Notes under the pieces: model-generated
Told to the model about the DNA's origin: nothing
Database searches by the model: none
What the model saw: the letters and a program-made list of their open reading frames with translations, nothing else
Part shown: positions 12,066-22,437 of the stretch, one piece after another
Layout of the letters: the number at the start of each line of letters is the position of its first letter
Position numbering within the stretch: the stretch's first letter is position 1
Assembly (NCBI GenBank): GCA_007026445.1
Contig: VDMD01000002.1
Coordinates: 682,001-746,000 of the forward strand
Direction of reading: 5' to 3'
Source: Schizophyllum amplum
Taxonomy: Eukaryota; Basidiomycota; Agaricomycetes; Agaricales; Schizophyllaceae
Length of the DNA stretch: 64,000 bases
Translations under genes and position numbers: made by a program

Positions 12066-15000
12066 CTACATCGCCTCCTGCTGCGACAACAAGCCATCGA
12101 GCTCCTTCAGCCGCGCCTCCCACGCACCTGTCTGCTCGAGCTTCTCCTCGAGGGCAGCGATCTCCTTCTCGATCCCCATGCGCTCCTCCGCCGTGCCGAT
12201 CTGCGACAGCGTCCACCGCCCGGAGGCGTCGCCAGCGAGGGTGAGCAGCTTGGTGTGGTATTTCATAAGGGAGGGCCTGGGGGGATGGGAGGTCAGCAAT
12301 TGTTATTGCTCGCAGGAGGTAGGATGGGAGAGCTAGATACAGTAATGGAAGGAACAAAGACGGAGCACTCGACACTCACCTCAGCGAGATCGTGATGAGG
12401 GTTATTCCGAGACCCTTCGCGTATTCGTACATGCGTCCCTCCACATCGCTGGACACGGCGCTCGTGCACTCTGTCGACGGTTCAGTCGGTACACAAAAGT
12501 CTTCTGGCCACTTTAACTCACCATCGAGAATCGCAAACTTGGGCCTGTGATAAAACGCCCGCGCCAAGCTCATCTATGCCTCTCGTCAGCCTCCCCACGC
12601 ATTGCAAACGCATACCAAATCGCACTCACTCTCTGCTTCTCCCCACCGCTCAAAATATCCCTCCACTCCTTCCTCGTCTGCCACCCGCCCTCCCTCTCCG
12701 GCAAATACGCCAAAAACACCATCTCCAGAATTTCCATCAAGTCCGCCTCCGTCTTGCCCGACTCCAAAAACTCGGGATACGAGTGCGGGTAGATGATCTG
12801 ATCGAGCAGGCTGCCCGCCACCATATACGCGCGCTGTGGGACCACGAACACCGGCGGGCGTCCTTCCGCCCCCCGCGCCGGGCGCCGCACCGACGCCTCC
12901 GCGCCCTGAGGTGCCCACAGCCCGGCAAGCACGCGCGCGACGGCAGTCTTTCCCACGCCGTTCGCGCCGGTGATCATCAGGTGCTCGCCCTCTTTGAGGA
13001 GGAAGGACAAGTCCTTGACGAGCGGTGGCGCGTCCGCGTCCGCAGCCGTCACGCCGGCGAGATCCTCGGCATCAATGGAGATGGGGTCGCGCGCGATGGT
13101 GAGGGGGATGCCGGCGTCGACGCGGGAGAGTTCGAGGGTGTCGGCGGCGTCGGAGGGCGTGGCGGGGAGGGGCGGGAGATTGAGGAGCGTGGAGATGAGG
13201 GTGTAAAGCCGCGTGGTGAGCCCGGCGAGCTCGAGGAGGTCCTTGTATGCGTACATGAGGCGTCCACCGGCGTCCGCAAGCGACAGGAGCAGCCGGCGGT
13301 TGGAGATGTAAGCTTAGGAAAGGTGAGTCAGTTGGATACGGGAGTAGATAGAATAAGCGCAGACGGTGCACAAGACTTACTCTCCGTACGATCAGCGACG
13401 CCATGGTCCCGCTTTTGGCCCAAAACACGCTTGGTGCGCGTGAACAGAAGCGGGACAGCAATCAGCACATAGCCGGCCGCAGACCAAAGGTACTTGATCA
13501 CAAAGTCCTCGGTGAACTCGTACGCTATGCGGATCTATGACATGAGAGCGTGAGTGCGTGACGTTCAACACCACGTCTGGTCAGCTTACCTTGAATATTG
13601 AGTTTACGTGCTTGATGAGCCGAAGGTACGCGTTCATGAGGATGGTCTTCTCACGGGCGCCGCCGTTGTAAAATCTATAGGCCGTTAGAGGCATGATCTT
13701 CGAGACCACGGGCAAACTCACGCAATCTCCTCCGCCTCCCTTCCAACGCGGCCCATCCCCGCGCGATACTCGCCCTCAAGCCGGCTCTCGATGGCCGCGA
13801 GCCTTCCGAAAGCTGGCGTGACGGCGCGCAAGATAGTGACGGTGGCGTAGTAGTTGCCGAAGAGGAGCAGGGTCCCGCGCAGCCCGAGGGACTTGGCCAG
13901 TTGCCCGGTGAAGAGGACGAGGTCGAGGGACGGCTTCAGGACGTTGCCGCTGTGATGGGTCAGTGAGTGAGGAATTGGCGAGGGAGTGAAGGGGTGGTGT
14001 AACGCGTGTAGAACGGGACATGTAAGGATGGAGAGACACATGGAAACTAGAAAAAATGAGAAGACGACGTACTATAGACCCGCCAAGGAATCTGCCCAAG
14101 ACTCGACATCGGAGGTGAGGTACTGATCCACGCCCTCCAGGCCCGACCTGTAGTATCGCAGGTTGGGTGAGGACGACAGATATAAATCATGCAAGTAGCG
14201 CGTAAGATTCGTCCGTAATCTCATGGAGAGCTTTGACTGCAGATGTCGTAGCTGCACGCGTGCGTGTCAGTTGTCTTAAACGCGGTCACCTCGCAGGATT
14301 CCTCGCACCATGGAGTTCGTGTACGTGCTAGGCACGGCAAGCAAGAACCAGAGCCCCAGGCCCTTCAAAAATCCCTTGCCATCTCCGCGAATCTGATGCG
14401 TAGGGTGAGCGAGCGCCGGCGAGAGCGGGGCGCTGACCTCACCAGGTCTCTCACGATGGCGCCGTCGAGCTTGGCGACGAGCACGCTGAGATAGGTGCGC
14501 ATGACAAGGAAGAAGGAGTGCGCGACAACGACGAAGGCCTCCTTCGACAGCAGGGAAGGCATGGCGACGCGGAAGAATATGGCGCGGAGCTGGCGGAGGA
14601 ATGCGCCATTGATGTTCGGCTTCCGCTTCGTCGAGGGGGGCAGGGGAGGGAAGTGTTTTGCGTCCGCGGCAAACTTGTCGTCCGGCGTCTCGTGTATTGT
14701 GACCTGGCGACATGAGCCAGAGTGCTCCCCGGGAGAGGGGGATCAGCGCACCTTGGAAACTCTGTCTCTGCTCGGAACGAGAAGCGTCTTGTCCCCGTTC
14801 GGCTGCCTAACGTACAGCTGCTGCAGAGCTTCTGACAGCTCCTGCGCAGACAGATTCTTTCTATGCGCAACCGCTCGCAGCTTGTCGAGCGTGTTCTTTG
14901 GCATCTCGAGGATGCGCGAGCGGAGGACGGCGAAGGATAGAAGCAGGATGATGATGGATCTCCTGTGCGTCGAGAGCGCCGTGCGCGCCGTCGAGCTCGA

Positions 15001-15078
15001 TGGTCTCGCCATCGTGGTGGCCGGCCTGCGCGCGCGTCGAATCAACGTGCGAGCAGCAGTAATCACGGTCAAGAGCAA
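12066..15078 (-). CDS. Peroxisomal ABCD half-transporter (fatty acyl import, Pxa/ALDP-like)
   Basis: Many-exon gene. The N-terminus is basic with a first hydrophobic helix ([15 protein letters not shown]). The transmembrane half contains [20 protein letters not shown] and the ABCD EAA-like motif [15 protein letters not shown] (completed across an intron). The nucleotide-binding domain has Walker [14 protein letters not shown], the signature [20 protein letters not shown] and Walker [20 protein letters not shown], then [17 protein letters not shown] at the switch. The C-terminus [14 protein letters not shown] follows a coiled-coil stretch. These are diagnostic of the ABCD family (yeast Pxa1/Pxa2, human ALDP), which moves long-chain acyl-CoA into peroxisomes for beta-oxidation as a dimer. 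The start at 15078 ([12 protein letters not shown]) is the upstream candidate; an internal Met at 15012 is possible. It is divergent from the peroxisomal ATP carrier gene, with 156 bp between start codons. Confidence 0.88.
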
Positions 15079-15234
15079 GGGCCGCGGTGTGACATGGTCG
15101 GTCGGTGGGGGGATTCAGACCACACTGATCGCATGTGATTTCCCCGCATTCCTTTTCTCGGTGCGAGTGGCAGACGCCGGACGTGCCAAACAACCGCCGC
15201 CTGTCCCTCCTTGCTTCCTACCGCCATCCTCGAT
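15079..15234. promoter_or_regulatory. Shared bidirectional promoter, ABCD transporter / peroxisomal carrier
   Basis: Only 156 bp separates the two divergent start codons, so both peroxisomal genes must use overlapping promoter DNA. A canonical FarA/FarB core CCTCGG was looked for and not seen; the nearest is TCTCGG at about 15157. A TCGGTCGG run occurs at about 15098. Confidence 0.55.
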
Positions 15235-16628
15235 ATGCCCAGCGACTCTGCCATTCACGCCGCCGCTGGCGCCCTCGGCGGCGTCGCCGCCATGTCCGCC
15301 ACCTAGTGCGTGAGCGGGCCGGGATCCGAAGACGAGACGACGCGCTGACAGTCCCTTGTCCAGCCCACTGATCTTTCTGTCGACGCGCGCAGCAGTCGAG
15401 ACGAGGAATGTGCAGAAGGTGTGCATGCTATTCTGCTGAGATGTACCGTCTCACATCACCAGTCTACGTACCAAGCCGTGCTCGACATCATCAAGCGCGA
15501 AGGCGTAACTGGTCTGTATAGCGGGCTCAACTCCAGCCTCCTCGGCATAGCCGTTACCAATGGGTGCGTGTAGTAGTTCCCCCCTACATTCTTCAACTTA
15601 TCTAAGCATGTAGGGTGTACTACTACTTTTATGAGCGCTCCCGGGATACCCTGCTCAAGATGCGCGCTGGCAGCAAAGCACTGAGCACCCCAGAGTCCAT
15701 GCTTATTGGTATGATAGCCGGTACGATATCTCACTGTATCTTATGCATGCAATATGCTTACTTCTCTCCAGGCTCCGCTACCACCCTCATCAGCAACCCC
15801 ATCTGGGTCATCCAAACCTCACAGGCCGTCCGCACCCAGACTCTCGACGAGAGCTCCCTCGAAGGCGACGCACAACCCCGCGTCGTCGTCAAGCGCCTTG
15901 GCTTCGTCGAAACCCTGCGCAATATCCTCAACAAGGACGGCTTCCAGTGCGTACCTCTTTTCCGTGTCCATTCTCCAGTGTTCGCCACATTCCCGTGTCT
16001 TGACACTCCTTACCCTGCAGAGCCCTCTGGCGCGGCATTGGCCCGGCGCTCATGCTCGTCATCAACCCCGTCATCCAGTACACCGTCTTCGAGCAGCTCA
16101 AGAACATCCTCATCGCCCGCCGCACCCGGCAACGCCGCGCGCTCAAGGGCGCCGCTGCCGCCGTCGCGGTCCTCACCGACTGGGACTTCTTCTTGCTCGG
16201 CGCGTTGTCGAAACTCAGTAAGCCCCAGAATCTACGGTTATGAAGATACAGCCTTGCTAATCAGTTGCCCAGTTGCCACTGGCTCTACCTATCCGTACAT
16301 GTGCGTCCGCTTGTCTTGGCTCTTCCCCCCTCCCCCCTTCGACTACTGACCCGCTCGCCCCAGTGTCGTCAAGAGCCGCCTCCAAGCCGGCCACGTCTCC
16401 GCCCTGCGTTACAAGTCCTCCTTCGACGGCCTGCTCACCATCCTCCGGGAAGAAGGCATGGGCGGGCTGTACAAGGGCGTCGGCAGTAAGCTCCTGCAGA
16501 GCGTGCTGACGGCGGCGATCTTGTTTGCGGGGCAGAGGAGGATCTTTGAGATTACGAAGAAGGTATGTTCTTTCTCGGCAGAATAATGTGACTTCTCCTT
16601 GACTTGTCTTCCACAGGCGATTGCATGA
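15235..16628 (+). CDS. ANT1: Peroxisomal adenine-nucleotide carrier (Ant1/PMP47, SLC25A17-like)
   Basis: Mitochondrial-carrier family protein assembled from several exons. It starts MPSDSAIHAAAGALGGVAAM. Repeat 1 has YPLIFLSTRAAVETRN then YQAVLDIIKREGVTGLYSGL. Repeat 2 has SNPIWVIQTSQAVRTQ and NILNKDGFQALWRGIGPAL. Repeat 3 has YPYIVVKSRLQAGH and LLTILREEGMGGLYKGVGSK. It ends FEITKKAIA (stop 16626-16628). The VINPVIQYTVFEQLK stretch and modified signature motifs are typical of the peroxisomal carriers PMP47/Ant1, which exchange cytosolic ATP for AMP to support acyl-CoA activation inside peroxisomes. Sharing a promoter with the acyl transporter matches that role: one brings substrate, the other the ATP needed for activation. 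Confidence 0.9.
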
Positions 16629-17259
16629 GGGGGAGAGTTGTACATGACCAGCCTCACAGATATACTCTTAGCAGGGGGGTTCAGGACCGAAGGAGTAAGA
16701 ACTTCCAGGATGTATATGGACATTACTTACATGAGAGCCTCTAAGTAAGTACATACCAAACGATGTCGAGCTCGAGGTGCGGCACGAAAGCGCCACATAT
16801 GGCCTGCCTATGTGGCTGCTCGACGTTGCGGCCGACGGCCTTTCACCAGACTGGCCCTGCGATGCTTCGATTGTTATGCCGAACCGACTGCCTTCGACTC
16901 GGATCGGACGACCTGCCAGGATTTCAAGCATTCGGTTTCGCTCCGGCGCAAGTTCGCGAACGAGGAATATGGTACTGCCACTGTATTATCTGATGCTCAG
17001 TTAGAGCATGGGCAGCCACAGTCGGAGTGGCAGGATGGCACTGGGCTGTCGGGAAGTGACCGGCGACCAACTGAGATTGTTCAATTTGCCATGTGGCTTG
17101 GCACAGATCACGTGTCGACTGGTGAGTGGTACAAAATTGCAGATTTAAACTTTAACTTTCACTGTCACTGTCAGGCGTCCTCTAGGGGCCCTCTACGAAC
17201 GGCACCACTGTTTTTGTCGTTAGTCCCCAACGCCAGCAGTCCTATCTACGAACGTCGAC
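16629..17259. other. Intergenic with a helicase relic
   Basis: About 630 bp between the carrier stop and the HNH_2 gene. The left half carries a decayed Pif1-like helicase fragment on the minus strand, listed separately. The right half is presumably the HNH_2 promoter; nothing else was recognised. Confidence 0.4.
16668..16931 (-). pseudogene. Relic of a Pif1-like (Helitron-type) helicase C-terminus
   Basis: The minus-strand translation reads FGITIEASQGQS then, about 15 residues on, HIGRPYVALSCRTSS. Pif1 helicases, including those of Helitrons, end with an FAxTINKSQGQ motif followed by GQLYVALSRxT. Both motifs are in the right order and close to the usual spacing, but the rest of the helicase is missing and the second Arg (ALSR) is lost. 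A related fragment lies near 20.8-21.0 kb on the same strand. I read this as a decayed mobile-element or expanded-helicase fragment, not a gene. Confidence 0.42.
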
Positions 17260-18665
17260 ATGTCAGAATTCTGGAATCCCCTCGTCCCCACGAATTTCGA
17301 CGTCGACATGTCAGGCGTATGGACCGGGGCGACCGCCCTTCCCGAAGCCCAGCAAATCCCGCAGATTAGTGCTATACCAAGGTGGACCAGCGCTTACTCG
17401 AGAGTACTTGCTTTGGAACGCGAGTACGCGAAGGAGTGTCACGATGTGCAGAGTATGGACAATGATTTACGAGTAATGCATATCCGCGTCATCGGATGGT
17501 CCTATGTTCACGCAACGGGGACGACGTGGCGTGACTCGCTGAAGGAGTGGGTAGACTCCTGCGAGGACTCGGACACGGTGGTCGATCTGGGGCGACACCT
17601 ATGCCAATTCTTCCTCCGTCCTTGTGAGCTCCATCCCCGTCGAGCCGGCTCCCACTCACACGATACAGTTCGCAAGAGCAAAGGTTCTACGCCCGCCGAT
17701 AGCACCCCTCCTTCCCGCAGTTCCTTCGATCGCCGTGTCGCCGCTATTTCAAGGGGTCTCGTCCCCACCCCGGCTAATTATTCCGAAGCGAAGAGACGCG
17801 TGAGTGGCACCTGGGATCGGCTGTTGCGCTATATGCACTGATACGACTCCCGGAAGGCACATGAACGCGACAACGATCAATGTGTCTTCACCAAAAAATT
17901 CGCCTTCAGTTCTCCACTTTACGATTTTGGCACTAAGGAAGAAACGGTTCAAGGCATCCTGACAGGGGCACTCACTTTGCCGAAGAGGAACACGCTTGAG
18001 GGCCTACTGAGGGCACCAAGGAGTGCGCAACCCTGCTCGTTAGAGTGTGCACATATCTTGAGCGAGTTGACCGAGTCTAAGAGTGATACGAATGGCCACA
18101 AAACAGTACGCACATGGCGTCTTGATGTGATCCCTCTCACTTGTTACCCAGGGTTGGGCAACAACTCTATGGGGCATCCTGGAGTACTTTGGACAAGGCA
18201 ATCTTCTTCATGAACTGAAGGGGCCGAAGGTCCATCGGTTGGAGAACATCATCTCCATGAGTCACGACTTTCATGACCGTTTTGACTCCCTGAGTCTTTG
18301 GCTCGAGCCTGTCGTACGTGTGCATGTGCCTCGCCTGATTTTTCTTCTAATCGCTATAAACGCAGGCTGGGCAAGAGCAGCAATACCGTATTAGGGGACC
18401 GATGGAGTACACGCTCGCAATCGGCGTATATTCTGAAGATGGCACCGTCAAGTTCACTACACCGGACGAGCGACTGTACCCGCTGCCATCTCCCCAGTAT
18501 ATCGCGCTGCATGCAGCCGCATGTAAGATTGCTTGCATGTCGGGTGCAGCCGACCATTTTGAGAAAATAGACCGAGCATTAAACGAAGATGGGGTGCTCG
18601 CGGAGGATGGGCACCAGATGTATGTGCTTGCGGACCGCTTGCAACGGGTGATGACTGTACGATAA
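17260..18665 (+). CDS. Stand-alone HNH_2-type endonuclease-like protein
   Basis: Four exons. It starts MSEFWNPLVPTNFDVDMSGV. An intron after EAKRR ends at the GGAAG before AHERDNDQCVFTKKF. The next exon gives LLRAPRSAQPCSLECAHILS, and after a 52-bp intron GWATTLWGILEYFGQGNLLH, then VHRLENIISMSHDFHDRFD and LWLEPV. A last exon reads AGQEQQYRIRGPMEYTLAIG to the stop at 18665. The pattern RDNxxCVxT ... ECAHI ... ENxxxxxxxxHxxFD is that of the fungal HNH_2 family: His of ECAH, Asn of EN and the last His form a beta-beta-alpha metal site. All three are present. Such proteins are numerous in Agaricomycetes and have no assigned role. The frame is intact, so it is probably expressed. No transposase or intein partner is seen next to it. 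Confidence 0.75.
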
Positions 18666-19529
18666 TTTTACGATATTTGATTCTTTCCGATCTTGAAAGC
18701 TTGATAGTTTCTGCGTGTGCCACATAAGTATCTTCCAGTGATGGTTCTCATGTTGACGGACTGCTACGCCCTAAATACCACGGAGAGCAGCGCCCCCTAA
18801 GTCGCTCCATCATGTAATGTGCTGTGGCTCTTTGCTGACTTCGCAAAAGGCGATTGCGCGAGGGCTCAGGACGTAGAGCTCGAGGGTGGGGGTCTCGTGC
18901 GGCGTGAAGGAAGAAAAGCGAGTAAAATACAATGCAGAAGCTACTTGTACTCATAAACACGTTCGTGGGTCCCCCGTCATAGATTATCACGATTATATAA
19001 AGTCCTAGGTAGTGTCCGAATGTCCCAATTTTTCTCGTCAAGAAGATGCTCCCGATTTTTGCTCGTCGAGCCCGACTGAGGGGTCTCGGGCGGCTCGACA
19101 GAGTAGTGCAACGTGAACACCGAGCATCCCGGTGGGGGCTTCGCCCTAGCGCCACCCCCGGAACGCGCGATATCGACGTACGCCTCCTGCACCTATTAGT
19201 TATTCACCAACTGACCGCCAGCAGCCCGACCAGCCATACCAGACCCCTCCCGCAGCCGCCCACCACCGTCGTCCCGTGCGCCGCTCGAGCGAGGATGAGC
19301 GATGGGAGCTAGTGCGCCAGTCTCAGCTGCTGGACGACTTCACGCACCCGCACGCACCCGCGCTTGCCCCATCCCGCCAGTCATCGCATGGCAGCCTCCC
19401 TCCCGGCGCATCTCCCCCCGCCACGGACCCGCGATCACCATCCCCCTTCAGCGTGCGCTCCCTTGCGGGCGCCGTCAGCGTGGTGTCGCCTCCCCTGGGA
19501 CCCAAGGATCCGACACGTAGGAAGGCAGG
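18666..19529. other. Intergenic; possible exon remnant near the right end
   Basis: About 860 bp between the HNH_2 gene and the convergent secreted-protein gene. Most of it shows nothing. The possible remnant at about 19104-19533 is listed separately. One minus-strand frame over 18.75-19.16 kb has no recognisable feature. Confidence 0.35.
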
Positions 19530-19533
19530 TTAG
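19104..19533 (+). pseudogene. Possible C-terminal exon remnant (Ser/Pro-rich)
   Basis: If a GT..AG intron at about 19176-19222 is removed, one frame reads NTEHPGGGFALAPPPERAIST joined to PDQPYQTPPAAAHH, then RRSSEDERWELVRQSQLLDD and a Ser/Pro-rich end at KDPTRRKAG. This has the composition of a cytoplasmic tail, but no 5' part is found, because stops appear upstream in every frame I tried. It may be a broken gene or a coincidental open frame. The family is not recognised. Confidence 0.25.
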
Positions 19534-20400
19534 CTACGTCGGTCCCGGGCCCTAAAAATGTACGACACGTACTCCTGCATATTCATAAACACCCCCGCTG
19601 GATTACCCTGTGCCCCCAAATCCGGGCACGTATAGAAAAGCCCGCGATTCGTGCGCGTACCAAGGTCGTACATGAGGCGCGTGTCCGCCCAGCGCCAGCG
19701 GCCGCCGTGAACTGCGTCCTGGTGCTCGCCGATGACGAGCTGGAGGGGCTCGTCGGTGTTGGATGCAGTTGTGTAGACGTGGTGGAGGCGATCGTTGGCA
19801 GCGAGCTGGGAGCGATCGTCAGCGGCGAATGTGCTCGCACTGGCGCGAGGACTGGTGGCCGTCGTGGCCGTCGTCGCGCCTGCTTTGTTGTTGACACCCG
19901 TGTTGCTCGCCGCGCCGGTATTGCCACTCACACTCGCCGTGCTCACGTTGACAGCAGAGACGGGGTAGATGCACGTCTCGTTGACGTAGTTGTAGAGCTG
20001 GTGGCGGTAGAGATAGAACAGGCCGGGTTGTGCGGAGCCTGAAACAAGGGTGATGTTGCCGGGAAGGCCTTGGATAGGACCAATAAGTGTGGGCCGATGA
20101 GGGGCATTGAGTGAAAGCGAGAAGGGGAGCAAAGTAGGTGAGAGGAAAGACGGTAAACAGGAGGGAGGGGACGAGCAAAAATTAAAGGCGCGCACCTGAC
20201 ACGGCTGGGGCGAGATGCTTTGAGTGCGCGGCTCGGGGTTGGTACTGCGGCACGTTGGCGATGAGGTAGCTGAGCTGGCCGGCGAGGGAGGAGTCAGATG
20301 TCTGGCGGACGCCGGACTCCCAGAAGGGCATGGCCAAGACTGGGAGGCTGATGCAGATGACGAGCACAAGGGAGGCAAGATATGGTATTGGGGGCGCCAT
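19530..20400 (-). CDS. Predicted secreted protein of a basidiomycete-specific family
   Basis: Two exons. Exon 1 begins MAPPIPYLASLVLVICISLP, a clear signal peptide, followed by WESGVRQTSDSSLAGQLSYL. An intron splits a Gly codon, and exon 2 starts GLPGNITLVSGSAQPGLFYL, YRHQLYNYVNETCIYPVSAV. A low-complexity Ala/Thr/Asn linker follows, then TDEPLQLVIGEHQDAVHGGR, WRWADTRLMYDLG and FYTCPDLG. The pattern GLPGxITLVxGxAQPGLFYLYRxQLY together with a GGxWRW motif recurs in uncharacterised Agaricomycete secreted proteins. An upstream ATG (MSIRPDALIELAMAPP) would put 12 residues before the signal peptide, so I prefer 20400. A truncated, broken duplicate lies at 24.74-25.20 kb. Function is unknown. Confidence 0.6.
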
Positions 20401-21327
20401 TGCGAGCTCAATGAGTGCGTCCGGTCGTATACTCATACCGTACGAAGGAGGCAAAGGGAGGCAGCTGTCACGAGGGACTAGAGGGAAGCAACATAGCTTC
20501 CGGGGTGCTTTTACATCAAGCAGGATGGTGAAGACCGAGGGGATGTCGTGGCAGGAGGCGGCGAGACGAGGACGGCCAGGGCCTGGCGATCTGTATGCGG
20601 GCGCAGATCCATGCACTCGACGGGCACAGCGGTCTGACAGTGCCCAAGAGAAGACGCGAGCATCAGAGCGGACGGACGCGCAACTCTTGGAGCTCTATAG
20701 GAAGGCTTTAAACCGAAAGTACATCATCACTGCGGGCCTTCGCAGGAGCCCTCCGAGTCGCGGACGGCGATGTCGAACTCCATTTCGCTTTCTTTGCAGC
20801 GGAATGAGAGGGATTCTCAATGAAAGAGCCAATATGAAGGTCACTAGTCGAAAGGGCCCTTGTCTGCCCGGTAGGTTGCTTGACGTTAAGGTTGAGGCAT
20901 ACGCCCTTCACAGACTGTCCCTGCGATGCTTGAATTGTCGACCCGAAAGCGACTACTTTCGACGAACTTTTGGCCTGCGCGCCAGAGTCGACGAAGTACG
21001 CGGCGTTAGTGAAGTATTTCATTCTCTTCACAGTAGAGTCAGATATGCTTACCTCAATTCAGCTGACAAGGTCTTTAATCTGAACAATGAAGGGCCCGTA
21101 GTTACAGGCGTAGCTGGTGAATCATGAATGTGGCGCGCCGCGCCCGTCCAATGCAAAAAGTCACGTGAGAAGGCACATGCTCTGTCGGTCGGACCGGATA
21201 TCCGTAATTGATGCGTAAACTAATGTAAACGTAACGCACCTTGACCGCAATCGCCACCTTCGCATCTATCACTGTTGCTTGAACCCACTTCACTCGACCG
21301 CATACCGCTCTAAATAATCTCCCTGAC
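20401..21327. other. Intergenic within the rearranged segment; carries a helicase relic
   Basis: About 930 bp upstream of both the secreted-protein gene (minus) and copy B (plus). Its first part (about 20480-20720) and a short motif near 21099-21115 reappear in degenerate form around 25.25-25.45 and 25.60-25.62 kb, so it belongs to a duplicated block. The helicase relic is listed separately. Confidence 0.45.
20708..21031 (-). pseudogene. Second relic of a Pif1-like helicase C-terminus
   Basis: The minus-strand frame contains VAFGSTIQASQGQSVKGVCL then NLNVKQPTGQ. This matches the Pif1/Helitron pattern SQGQT, hydrophobic run, PTG. It is similar in both protein and DNA to the fragment at 16.7-16.9 kb (both have FGxTIxASQGQS). 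The ALSR motif is lost and no upstream helicase motifs are found. It sits inside the duplicated 20-21 kb block, so it may be the trace of an element that helped rearrange the region. Confidence 0.38.
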
Positions 21328-22330
21328 ATGCCTAAAGCTATTGCGAAAACGTCGAAAGCAGCCTCCAATAGCGTCCCTTACGTGCGTTGCGCCACTCGAT
21401 CCCTATGCAGAGCAGCTGACCTCGTCCTCGCGTATCGCTCCAGGATGCCCACTTGCGGGAGACCAAGACATCCAAGGCGGCCTCCAACAGCTTCCCGGCT
21501 CACGTATGTAGTCGCACCCGATCTGTATGCCTAATAATTGACCTGTCCTCGTGTATCCCATTCAGGAGTCCCATTTGCGAAAACCGAGAAAAGTTATGGC
21601 GCGCAAATTCATCACGAAGCACATCGTCCTCCTCCACTGCAAGCAGTCTTGGGATACCGACGAAATTCGACTCCAGTTTCGCGATGGCACCTCGCTCCCC
21701 CGCCCTAACATCATCGGCTTCAAGCTGATCGACTGCTGTGACAAGCGAGAGCAGGGATGGAATGGGTACGGCAGCCCGATGGTCTACATTGCCGAGCTAG
21801 ACAGGGATGGCGCGTACAAGCTGTTTTATGAAGGGAAAGAGGTTTGGGCATGTTCGGGGCGACCTCTCGGTCGAGAGCCACCGCCCAAGAAACTGGTACG
21901 TCACATGCGCAATATGTGCAAGGACAAGACTGACGCTTCTCAGAACGCCGAAGAACTGGCCGCCCAAGTATGTTGCCTGCCTCGTATCGTTCATAACATA
22001 GAAAGGCTCATGATTCAACAGATGGCAGAGCGCAAGGAGTACTGGGATAGGTGCCTCGCTTTTCAGGCTGAAGCATGCCGCCAAATTGTCGCAGTCGCAG
22101 AAGCAGACATTGTACTACGCAACGGCCCTTCTGTGTCCGTGGACAATATCCCCCGCGATCCCTATGCAGATGCACCGCCTGGAATGTTCATTCAGACTGA
22201 TGTATGGCTTTTCCCTGCATATACATGCTATTTGCTGATTATGTCCCAGGTCGACCTTACTCATCGACTCAGACAGTACAAGAAGCGAACTGGAGATGCA
22301 TTGTGTATGAACGGATCAAGAAGAACATGA
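21328..22330 (+). CDS. Uncharacterised protein, duplicated family, copy B (exon-duplicated)
   Basis: Paralogue of the minus-strand gene at 10.8-11.7 kb. The start at 21328 gives MPKAIAKTSKAASNSVPY. An intron leads to DAHLRETKTSKAASNSFPAH, and another to ESHLRKPRKVMARKFITKHI. Thus a unit of about 119 bp (from 21349, again from 21468) containing half an exon, an intron and the start of the next exon is present twice here but once in copy A. The core HCKQSWDTDEIRLQFRD and IGFKLIDCCDKREQGWNGYG is nearly identical to copy A. Two internal stretches of 48 and 54 bp have intron ends but no stop. A 48-bp intron then joins IQTD to VDLTHRLRQYKKRTGDALC, ending NGSRRT. Both copies keep open frames, so both are probably used. 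No domain is recognised. Confidence 0.66.
21349..21590 (+). repeat. Tandem exon-intron duplication inside copy B
   Basis: Two diverged units of about 119 bp (starting 21349 and 21468) each encode TSKAASNS followed by an intron and then HLR. Copy A has only one unit, so this is either a gain in copy B or a loss in copy A. Confidence 0.65.
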
Positions 22331-22437
22331 TGCTCAGTGTATACTAGACTCGTTCGACCCCTACGTCTAACGTTCAGTCCACCTATATTAATATAACATA
22401 TCGTTCATACCTGAGAATCCAGCGCCATCGGTCCAGT

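Noticed and set aside
16812..17369. Plus-strand 185-residue open frame before the HNH_2 gene
   Set aside because: It is antisense to the helicase relic, and its end lies in another frame over the first HNH_2 exon, whose own frame is supported by motifs and splicing.
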